The notes beneath the pieces are model-generated. The model saw nothing but the letters and a program-made list of their open reading frames with translations. It was not told the origin of the DNA and searched no databases. Positions 57,301 through 64,000 of a stretch of 64,000 nucleotides of DNA are shown in pieces. The translations under genes and the position numbers were made by a program. The stretch's first letter is position 1. Each line of letters begins with the position of its first letter. The DNA is from Paenarthrobacter sp. PH39-S1 (lineage in GTDB: Bacteria; Actinomycetota; Actinomycetes; Actinomycetales; Micrococcaceae), in the NCBI RefSeq assembly GCF_030063245.1, contig NZ_JASISR010000013.1:1-64000 (forward strand), read 5' to 3'.

Positions 57301-59197
57301 TGGGATACCGCAGCCCCAGATCGTACAGGAAGAAATCCCGCCGGTCCGCCGTCCTGATTTCGAAGGGACGCTCGTCAAGGACCTCGAGGCCCAGGTTGTG
57401 GAAATACGGCAGGATCTGACTCAGGCTCTTCGGATCCGCCATGTAGAGCTTGATCCGGGCGTCCTCCTCCGGCTCGGCTTCCGCTCCTTGCGGAATGTAG
57501 ATGTGGGTGCCGGGCAGACAATGCGCGACGTCTCCGCCGGCGGTCTGGAGCGCATTGTAGGCGGTGTCGAATTCCTCGAACCGGCGGATATCCTCCAGCG
57601 CCTCTTCGACCTCAAAAATCACCCGATAGCCGGCCGGGAATGCGTCGGACCATTTCGCGGCCAGGTGCTTGGCGCTTTCGAGCCGGTGCGCACCGCGGAG
57701 CACTTCGCTGATGCCTTCGGGCCAGGAACGGGCGGCCATGACCAACCGCTGCTCCAGCGCGGCGGAATCCACCGTGACCAGCTCTTCTCCCTTCGGCAGC
57801 CGGATCCGGAAGAAGAGCCGGGCCAACGCGGATTCGCTCATCCGCGCCTCAAAATCAATGGACACCGCGGCGAACGTGCTGGTCAGCTCCGCTTCGATCC
57901 GGTGCCGGACGGCCGTGGTGTAACGGTCTCTGGGGATGTAGATCAGAGCGGACATGAACCGGCCGTAGATGTCCGGGCGCAGGAAGAGCCGGGTCCGCCG
58001 ACGCTCCTGCAGACGCAGAATTCCCTGGGCCGTGGCGATCAGGTCATCGACCTCGATCTGGAAGAGCTCATCCCGCGGGTAGGTCTCCAACACAGCGAAG
58101 AGATCCTTGCCGGAGTGGGAATCCGGCGGAAACCCGAAGTGCCGCAGCACGGCGTCGACCTTCTCCCGCACCACGGGAATGTTCCGGACGCTTCCGGTGT
58201 AGACCGTCGAGGCGAACAGTCCGATGAAACGCTGCTCTCCGTTGACGTTTCCGGCCGCGTCAAAGGACTTGACGCCGATGTAGTCCAGATACGCGGCGCG
58301 GTGGACCGTGGAGCGGGAATTGGCTTTGGTGATGACGAGTGCCCGTTTTTCCCGCGCCTTGCGCCTGCCCGTATCGGTCAAATGTTGGACGTGCCGGTTG
58401 CCGCGGTCGTCGCGGAGCAGGCCCAGTCCGCTGCCTTCCCTGTTGACCAGAACGTCCTCGCCGTTTTCCTGCACGAGGTCATATTCCCGGTAACCGAGGA
58501 AGGTGAAATTGCCCGCATCCATCCAGTGCAGCAGGTCTTCCGCTTCGCGAAGGTCGACGATGGACTCGGCAGCGGAGACCTCGGCCAGCAGACCGGCGCG
58601 GCTCAGGGCGCGCTCCCGCATCTGCTGCCAATCCTCCACCGCCGCCCGGACATCGCCGAGGATTTTCGTGAGGCCAGAACACAGTTCCGCGTTGACGTCG
58701 TCGCCCACGCGGTCAATTTCGACGGCGATCCAGGACTCCATGAAGGAGGCGTTGTCGCCCTGGGAAATGAGAGCGGAAAGACTGGGCATCGCCGCCGTGT
58801 CGCCGCTGGCAATGCCGACGTGGGAGGGCACCCGCGCCACGTGGACCAGCTCGTTGGTGTCCCGGTTGCGAGTCACCACGAACATCGGGTGCATCACCAG
58901 GCGGATGGCGGCGTTTTGGCGGACCAGCTCGGCGTTGACCGAGTCCACCAGAAAGGGCATGTCATCGGTGACGATGTAGACAACGCTGCGGTCAACCTCG
59001 GAGGAAATGTGCACCTTGGTCTCGCCGGGTGCACGGTCCCGGGCCAACCTGCGGTGCTCCTGCACCCGGTCCTTAAGTGTCTGCGGATCATAGGCCCGCG
59101 AATCTTCAGCGGCCAGCTGCTCGTAGTAGTCAGCGATGAATGTCTCCATGGCCGAATTATCCAGCGTGGTATCGGCCGAGTTGATTCCAGACGACAT
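54332..59197 (-). CDS. gdh: NAD-specific glutamate dehydrogenase, large (180 kDa) type
   Basis: The 1621-residue enzyme converts glutamate to 2-oxoglutarate and ammonia with NAD. It belongs to the L-180 class, with a long N-terminal regulatory region carrying ACT-like domains and a catalytic core. The core contains [60 protein letters not shown] with the catalytic Lys, and [20 protein letters not shown] for NAD binding. [17 protein letters not shown] and the C-terminal helical domain follow. Length is normal for the class. GGAGG precedes the ATG at 59197. In Actinobacteria the enzyme is often controlled by GarA-type FHA proteins, none of which is seen here. Confidence 0.96.
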   Translation of the reverse strand: [1621 protein letters not shown]

Positions 59198-59255
59198 GAA
59201 TAAACGCCTCCGTGACAGTTGTTGAAGGCCGCCTCATTGCGGCCCGATTCCGAGC

Positions 59256-60623
59256 CTAGCGCGAAATCCCCAACCGTGCTGTGGCCCTTCCGACAGCGGA
59301 TCTTCGCCTGCGCTGGACGGGTGCACAAACTATCCGGGACACTGCCGTCCGGAGGGCCGAATCCGGCGCCGCCTCCAGCAGCAGCTGCCCGGCACTAAGG
59401 GTTTTGTCCGTTGCGGCCGGATCCCAGGGCAGGAAGTGGCCGATCCCCAGTGGCGGCCCAAACCGGTCCCAGGCCAGTTGCAGCGCACGCTCGGGCCCCC
59501 TGCCCGCGGCCGACCTGCGGACCTTGTTGAGCACCACCGAAATGTCCGCGGCGAAGGTCAGCCCGGCGAGCTCGGCTAATCCGCGCACCAACCGCGGCAG
59601 CCCGACGGCGTCCGCGGCGCCGACCGCGTAAATGCTGTCCGCCGCGGCCAGGGACGCGAGCGTGGCAGCATTGCGGCGCGGGGCCAGAGTGTCGTAGCTG
59701 AGCTCCTCGTCCGACTCCAGACAGAACCCGCAGTCGATCACCGTCACCTCTGCAAGTTCCCGGCAGACCGCCAGCACCCCCTCCAGCGCCGCGGCCCGCA
59801 GTTCCGGCCATCTGTCCGCCCGGGTCAGCCCGGTCAGCACACGGATATGTCCGCCCCTGAAGACGACCGGGGTCGCCACGGTGCGCAGCCCATCGGCGGT
59901 CAGCAGCCCCTGATCGGCCAGCCGACAGGCCTGCGCCAGTCCCGCCGATTCGTCCAGCAGCCCCAGACTGGCACTGACGGTCGGTCCATAGCTGTCCGCA
60001 TCCACCAGCAGGACGGACAGCCCCGAGGCCGCTAGCTCGGCGGCAATATTGACGGCAACCATGGTCCGGCCGGGTGCCCCGGTCGGGCCCCAGACGGCCA
60101 GGATCCGCGCTGCGGAAATCGCTTCCGTGCCGCCGTTCCCGGTGGGGTCAGGCGGCGCGGCTTCCCCGGTGTCATGCCCCGGCGGCGGTTCTCCGCGTCC
60201 GGCCGCAGGATCCAGCCGCGATGTGGCCGTCGCCGGGTGCGCTTGGGCACCGCTGGTTCCCCGCCCGGGCGTTCCCGCAGACGTGGCGACCGCCTCACGG
60301 ATCTGCCCGGCCAGCGTTGCGGGATCCGTCGTGCTCGCCGCGACCAGAGCACCGATGCCGCGCAGCCGGCTGACTTCACCGCCGTCGTCGGCCAGTACGA
60401 CGACGGCGACGCCGACGGCCGCCAGCCGGTCCACGAGGGTCGCCGTCAGTTCCTCCGAACCGGCAAGGACGACGGCGGCCCGGGCCAGCCCGCTCTGACA
60501 GGCAGCCAGCAGTTCGGTCAGTTCACCGCAACGCCGCACCACCGTGACCTGGCCGTGCAGTTTCTCGAGGCCGCCGATCAGATCTTGTGTCGTCTGACCC
60601 ACCGTCACGACAGGAATCTGCAT
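59256..60623 (-). CDS. CpaE/Ssd-like ATPase of the MinD family
   Basis: The 455-residue protein has a receiver-like N-terminal domain (VVTVGQTTQDLIGGL, AAVVLAGSEELTATLVDRL), an Ala/Pro/Gly-rich linker at about 115-180 and a MinD/ParA-type ATPase domain. Its P-loop reads GPTGAPGRTMVAVNIAAELA, the variant seen in actinobacterial Ssd/CpaE proteins, followed by VLLVDADSYGPTVSASLGLL and VIDCGFCLESDEELSYD. Such proteins localise Flp pilus machinery or affect septum placement. Usually they adjoin tadA; here the gene is about 40 kb from the tad operon and follows a CpaB-like gene with a TAATG overlap. Confidence 0.82.
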   Translation of the reverse strand: MQIPVVTVGQTTQDLIGGLEKLHGQVTVVRRCGELTELLAACQSGLARAAVVLAGSEELTATLVDRLAAVGVAVVVLADDGGEVSRLRGIGALVAASTTDPATLAGQIREAVATSAGTPGRGTSGAQAHPATATSRLDPAAGRGEPPPGHDTGEAAPPDPTGNGGTEAISAARILAVWGPTGAPGRTMVAVNIAAELAASGLSVLLVDADSYGPTVSASLGLLDESAGLAQACRLADQGLLTADGLRTVATPVVFRGGHIRVLTGLTRADRWPELRAAALEGVLAVCRELAEVTVIDCGFCLESDEELSYDTLAPRRNAATLASLAAADSIYAVGAADAVGLPRLVRGLAELAGLTFAADISVVLNKVRRSAAGRGPERALQLAWDRFGPPLGIGHFLPWDPAATDKTLSAGQLLLEAAPDSALRTAVSRIVCAPVQRRRRSAVGRATARLGISR

Positions 60624-61264
60624 TATTGTCCGCCTGCGGGGTTCCAGACCACGGCGATCTTCGCCTTGTTCGCCTGGGCGCCGAGAAGTTTGGGCATCTG
60701 GGCCGTTGTCACCAGCACATGCAGTTGGGTGGTTTTGTTCCCGCCCAGCGCCGATGAACCCGGAGTGAGTTCGGAGATTTCCGCCCCGGGCAGCAGCAGT
60801 GCCGGCTCACCGTATCCGTTTTTGCCGTCCGGAACAGAAATCCACACATCCACCCGTGAACCGACCGCCACTTCCTTCGGGAGCGCCTCTTCGACGCTGA
60901 TGGCCGCCGGTTTTCGTCCCAGCGCGTCGGCCGTGCCCATGCTGGATTTGGCCAACAGCTCACCTCTGGGCACCAGACGGACGGCCATTTGTCCGGCCGG
61001 AAGGGGATCCGCGGCCACTGCATACATGCCCTCCGCGTCCCCGAGCCGGACCCGCACGGTGGTCAATTCGTCCGGAGTGATTTTTTGTCCCAGCCCAATG
61101 TTGTTCCTGGCCGCGTACACCTCAGTTGTTTGGTCGGCCCCGCCCACGAGCGCCACCACCGAGGCTATCGAGGCCAGGACAAGCAGAATGCCGACCAGCA
61201 GCCGTGGGTCTTTCCAGGAAGGCTTTTTGAGGCGGGCCGCCGGGGTGGAAACGCCAAGGCTCAT
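60623..61264 (-). CDS. SAF-domain membrane protein, CpaB-like
   Basis: The 213-residue product has a cytoplasmic N-terminus, one membrane span at about 24-42 (LLVGILLVLASIASVVALVG) and a SAF domain beginning EVYAARNNIGLGQKITPDEL. The DPLPAGQMAVRLVPRGELL part and a C-terminal beta-rich segment follow. CpaB proteins of this layout guide Flp pili through the envelope. The ATG at 61264 has GGGGGA in good spacing; a GTG at 61270 is an alternative. It is coupled to the CpaE-like gene, which supports a pilus role for both. Confidence 0.78.
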   Translation of the reverse strand: MSLGVSTPAARLKKPSWKDPRLLVGILLVLASIASVVALVGGADQTTEVYAARNNIGLGQKITPDELTTVRVRLGDAEGMYAVAADPLPAGQMAVRLVPRGELLAKSSMGTADALGRKPAAISVEEALPKEVAVGSRVDVWISVPDGKNGYGEPALLLPGAEISELTPGSSALGGNKTTQLHVLVTTAQMPKLLGAQANKAKIAVVWNPAGGQ

Positions 61265-61570
61265 CTGCACTCCCCCGAAGGTTCCCGTGGCGCTTCCCCG
61301 GGTCCGCGCCTTTGCGGTCCTGGTTCGACCCGAATGATTTTCCTGCTTGTGTTCCTAGTTCTAATGGTTCGCGGCCCGGAAGGAAAGCCTTGGGGCGGAA
61401 AATGTGCAAAACCGCAGCTTTGGTCACCGTCGGAAACCGTCGGCAAAAACGGTCATGCAGGACCATTGAGCGAAACTTCCGGCCGAGGTAAACCGTCCAA
61501 GGTATCCGGGGCGCCCGAGAGGGTTGTGGACATCAGCATCAAAGGGGCGCAAACGTGGCAGGATGAAAGC
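61265..61570. other. Divergent intergenic region, 306 bp
   Basis: It separates the CpaB-like gene from the HTH gene. Frames open through it are extensions of neighbouring genes without protein character. It must hold promoters for both directions, but I could not identify a convincing -35/-10 pair. Confidence 0.45.
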
Positions 61571-61819
61571 ATGCCACGCTTTTTGACCCTTTCGGACGTT
61601 GCGGAGCAACTGCAGCTGTCCGCGGCCGCCACGTACGCCCTGGTGCGCAGCGGCGAACTCGCCGCCATCCAGATCGGCGGCCGGGGGCAGTGGCGGGTAG
61701 AGGAATCCAAGTTTGAGGAATTCATCCAGGCGCGCTATGCGGCGACAGAGCAGCTGTTGGCCGCATCGAAACCTGCACCAGCACCTGACGTGGGGTCATC
61801 CAGCCGTCCCCGAAGCTGA
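61571..61819 (+). CDS. Excisionase-type helix-turn-helix DNA-binding protein
   Basis: The 82-residue product starts MPRFLTLSDVAEQLQLSAAA, continues TYALVRSGELAAIQIGGRGQ and WRVEESKFEEFI. This is the compact winged HTH of the MerR/excisionase (BldC-like) group, with the recognition helix around TYALVRSG and the wing GGRGQWRVE. The ATG at 61571 gives the family start; GGATGAAAG lies before it. Such proteins near the secA region in Micrococcaceae are presumed transcription regulators rather than phage excisionases. The last 20 residues (ASKPAPAPDVGSSSRPRS) are disordered. Confidence 0.88.
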   Translation: MPRFLTLSDVAEQLQLSAAATYALVRSGELAAIQIGGRGQWRVEESKFEEFIQARYAATEQLLAASKPAPAPDVGSSSRPRS

Positions 61820-61894
61820 GGGACCGCCTCCAACGGCTCCGCCTGCCAAGGCGCCGGCGGCTAAGAATCGGCCTGCCAAGACGCCGCCGGTAAA

Positions 61895-61954
61895 GGCGCG
61901 GTCGGCTAAGGCGCGGTCGGCTAAGGCGCGGTCGGCTAAGGCGCGGTCGGCTAA
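61895..61954. repeat. Four identical tandem 15-bp units between convergent genes
   Basis: GGCGCGGTCGGCTAA is repeated exactly four times (61895-61909, 61910-61924, 61925-61939, 61940-61954). Degenerate relatives such as GCCTGCCAAGACGCC flank it from about 61848. The array lies between the stop of the HTH gene (61819) and the stop of the minus-strand gene (61977). One plus frame reads KARSA repeats, but it has no start of its own. Confidence 0.92.
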
Positions 61955-61976
61955 GACAGCGTCTGCCAAACGCAGC

Positions 61977-62540
61977 CTAGGGGCGGCCGTTGTTCCGCGA
62001 ACTGACGGCCACCAGAGCGGCAAAAGGAATTGCATAGCTGGTGAGCACGTTGCGCTGGCGCCGCGGTTCGCCGTCGGCGGTCACAGCAAGCTCCACGTAA
62101 TCGAAACCAACCCGGTCGAAGACACCGGCGAGCGGGCCGGCATGCTCCGAGTCCTCCAGATACAGATGAACGGCCGCTCTGTCGCGCGCGAGCGTCCGCA
62201 GGACCGATGCCAGCGAATGGCGGACCGTGCCGACCGGCTTGACTGCGGTCCCGGGCAGGCCCGAAATCCGAATCACGGCGTGCAGGGGCACCAGCACTGA
62301 ACGGTTCCCGTCGGACATCAGCAGCCACCCGTGTCCCGTGCAGGCCAGCGTACCGCTGAGCTGCAGATTACCCTTCAGCAGCAGCGTCAGAGGGGCATCT
62401 TCGCCGCCCCGGAGCCTGTCCGCCAGCCCGATTGCGGAGTCCTCGATCCGCGCCATTTCCGTGACACCCGCATCACGTTCCAATTGCTGCGCAGCATCCA
62501 ATTGGTCCTCCATATCGCGAAAAAGCGAGTCCCAGCGCAT
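61977..62540 (-). CDS. Unknown protein of 187 residues
   Basis: No family is recognised. The ATG at 62540 starts MRWDSLFRDMEDQLDAAQQL, a helical N-terminus. A beta-rich middle follows (LTLLLKGNLQLSGTLACTGH, SDGNRSVLVPLHAVIRISGL), then VHLYLEDSEHAGPLAGVFDR. It has no signal or membrane span, so it is cytoplasmic. The alternating strands could form a small barrel. It occupies the place between the HTH and LysM genes, an arrangement I associate with Micrococcaceae genomes upstream of secA. An in-frame start 28 codons upstream (62624) is less likely. Confidence 0.65.
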   Translation of the reverse strand: MRWDSLFRDMEDQLDAAQQLERDAGVTEMARIEDSAIGLADRLRGGEDAPLTLLLKGNLQLSGTLACTGHGWLLMSDGNRSVLVPLHAVIRISGLPGTAVKPVGTVRHSLASVLRTLARDRAAVHLYLEDSEHAGPLAGVFDRVGFDYVELAVTADGEPRRQRNVLTSYAIPFAALVAVSSRNNGRP

Positions 62541-62731
62541 GCCGCCAGCGTACGAGAGCCGGCCGGACGGGTCAACAGTCGGTCCACAGGGAGTCAACAC
62601 AGGGATGGAGTTACCCACAGCCACCCCTCACCTCTGGACACCGCTATCCGAAGAGGTCAAAATCTATCAAAGAGCATCAAAAATGGTTCAAAATGAGGCG
62701 GCGCGGGCTAACGGTGGAAGGAGTGCGCATC

Positions 62732-63565
62732 ATGCGAAAGCAACTGCGGGAAGATGCGGCCATGGCCGGGACCATACTCCTGCTGGGAGTCGCACTGGTC
62801 TATGTCGGGACCGTGCTGCTCCAGCGTTGGCTCGTGCAGGGCCGTCCTGGACGGACTCCCGGGTTTGAGGACGCGCTCGGAGCCGTGTCGGCGGCGATTG
62901 GATCCGCCGTCGTCCTCTGGTGGCTCTTTGCCCTACTGCTGGCCCTTGTCTCCTGCATTCTGCACCGCACCGGGCGACGGCGGCTGGCCGGCGTTGCCGG
63001 GCGCCTGACACCGGCGTTTATGCGCAGACTGGTTCTGGCCGTCCTCGGGGTCAATCTGCTCTGCGCGCCCTTGGCTCACGGCGCTGAATCCCCCGTTGAT
63101 CCGCTGTGGCATCCTGCCGTGGCCACCACCGCCCCGGCCGCCCCGGTCCTTCCCGCCGCGCGGACGGCCGTGGACCCGGTGACACCGGGTGCTCCGGAAC
63201 CGCCGAGCCCGCTCTGGAGGCCGGAGGCACCCGTCGTATTCCCCGGGCCGCTGGCGCCGGTCCCCAGCCGTCCGCCGGACCAGATGCCGTCATCACGGGG
63301 TGAACAGACCCCGGCATCACCGGGCGGTCACGCCGCGGCGCAGCCGGTCGCACCAGCGGCCAATGACGCAGGCTCCGAGGACACGAATATGGTCGTGGTG
63401 AGGGCCGGCGACAGCCTGTGGACTCTCGCCGCAAAGCAATTGGGTCCTTTTGCCACCGACGTGGAGATTGCCCGTCAATGGCCGCTCTGGTACCGCATCA
63501 ACCGCGCCGCCATCGGCAGCGACCCAGGGCTTATCCTGCCGGGGCAGATTCTGCAGGAGCCATGA
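62732..63565 (+). CDS. LysM-domain membrane protein
   Basis: The 277-residue protein has membrane spans at about 12-32 (AGTILLLGVALVYVGTVLL) and 54-80, and a third hydrophobic stretch near 102-118 (LVLAVLGVNLLCAPLAHG). A Pro-rich linker follows, then a C-terminal LysM domain: VVVRAGDSLWTLAAKQLG, VEIARQWPLWYRINRAAIG, LILPGQIL. LysM binds peptidoglycan, so the C-terminus should be outside. The ATG at 62732 with AAGGAG eight bases before it is better than the ATG at 62693. The Rv3235-family gene begins 77 bases later, suggesting one operon. Confidence 0.85.
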   Translation: MRKQLREDAAMAGTILLLGVALVYVGTVLLQRWLVQGRPGRTPGFEDALGAVSAAIGSAVVLWWLFALLLALVSCILHRTGRRRLAGVAGRLTPAFMRRLVLAVLGVNLLCAPLAHGAESPVDPLWHPAVATTAPAAPVLPAARTAVDPVTPGAPEPPSPLWRPEAPVVFPGPLAPVPSRPPDQMPSSRGEQTPASPGGHAAAQPVAPAANDAGSEDTNMVVVRAGDSLWTLAAKQLGPFATDVEIARQWPLWYRINRAAIGSDPGLILPGQILQEP

Positions 63566-63642
63566 CATGTCGTCCCTTAGGCTTCCGGATTACCTGGTCG
63601 GAGACGCTTTTCACCCACGCGCACCCAAGCAAGGAGAGAACC

Positions 63643-64000
63643 ATGAACACGCATGCAGCCCTTGATGGCGCTGTCACGCCGATCCGGAGCCGTCCGGCGC
63701 CCGTGCTGGAACCGGCCGGGGAATTGGCTCCCGTTATTCCGATGCCACCGCGGCATCGTGGTCTCCGCGCGGGAACAACGTCAGGACAGGCGGCGACCGC
63801 GGCAGAGGTCCTGGCAGTTCCGGCCTTGGGCGTGTTCACATCGGCAGATCGTGAGGCCGTTGAGCCAGGAGGCTCTGCGGACGGCGATGGCTCATCCCTG
63901 AAATCCCCAGCAGACAAATTCCGACACGATCTTGCCCAGGCGCGTGCGGCGGAAGCAGCCCTGGTTCGGGCCATGACGGCCAAGATCGGCCAGGCCGCCG
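63643..64000 (+). CDS. Rv3235-family protein, N-terminal part
   Basis: The ATG at 63643 follows AAGGAG at 63631-63636. The frame is open to the window edge and yields 119 residues, beginning MNTHAALDGAVTPIRSRPAP and including RHDLAQARAAEAALVRAMTA. It is Ala/Pro-rich and disordered at first, with a helix near the edge. Position after the LysM gene and composition suggest the Rv3235 family, usually found just before secA; its role is unknown. The rest lies outside the window. Confidence 0.6.
   Translation, partial: MNTHAALDGAVTPIRSRPAPVLEPAGELAPVIPMPPRHRGLRAGTTSGQAATAAEVLAVPALGVFTSADREAVEPGGSADGDGSSLKSPADKFRHDLAQARAAEAALVRAMTAKIGQAA

Noticed and set aside
57398-59203. 601-codon open frame on the plus strand opposite gdh
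   Set aside because: It mirrors the high-GC gdh codons, has no protein family character and gdh matches its family along its full length. The same applies to 54968-56287.
61713-62300. Separate gene with KARSA repeats on the plus strand
   Set aside because: It has no ribosome site, overlaps the HTH gene and runs antisense into the 61977-62540 gene. The repeat region is better explained as an intergenic minisatellite.

Overview
The window is high-GC actinobacterial chromosome, most likely from a member of the Micrococcaceae close to Arthrobacter. The reasons are a tmRNA tag reading AKTSRTDFALAA, a WhiB1-type regulator, a PdtaS-type histidine kinase, a giant NAD-specific glutamate dehydrogenase, a galactofuran pathway (Glf, GlfT2) and the gene set HTH protein, LysM protein, Rv3235-family protein at the right end. 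No tRNA, rRNA or CRISPR array was seen. Assignments rest on reading motifs and protein families by eye; no database search was run.

Positions 1-4700 are decayed accessory DNA lying directly downstream of ssrA. This stretch holds a twice frameshifted luciferase-like oxidoreductase, an unknown protein, an IS21 istA remnant fused in frame to the tail of a HEPN-like protein, an intact ROK-family sugar kinase and about 700 bp with no recognisable gene. A 13-bp direct repeat (71-83 and 4679-4691) may mark an old integration event at the ssrA terminator.

Positions 4700-18900 are core functions, mostly on the minus strand: ssrA, a GH3 hydrolase, a CtaG-like protein, smpB, an M23 peptidase with ftsX and ftsE (division-site cell-wall hydrolysis), then ybdK on the plus strand, prfB, and a compact Flp/Tad pilus operon (tadA, tadB, tadC, small pilin-like protein, two TadE-like proteins, one TadG-like protein).

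Positions 19000-47000 are a surface polysaccharide and envelope region. It begins with a secreted metzincin-like protease carrying five 117-residue repeats, a PstS-like lipoprotein and a DUF2142 membrane protein. Genes for dTDP-rhamnose (rmlB, an rmlC-rmlD fusion, rmlA), about five family-2 glycosyltransferases, a Wzx-like flippase, a DUF2304 protein, a nucleotide-sugar epimerase, an acyltransferase, a DUF6541 membrane protein, a Wzm/Wzt-type ABC exporter, glfT2 and glf follow. Together they suggest a rhamnose- and galactofuranose-containing polymer. One large membrane-protein gene in the cluster (37061-37840) is clearly broken.

Positions 47000-64000 hold an orphan EssC/EccC-like FHA-FtsK ATPase of 1499 residues, a small membrane protein, whiB1 with a terminator-like hairpin in its leader, pdtaS, gdh, a CpaE-like and a CpaB-like gene that probably serve the distant Tad operon, an excisionase-type HTH protein, an unknown protein, a LysM protein and the start of an Rv3235-family gene. 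Three unrelated places carry short tandem repeats of exactly 15 bp.
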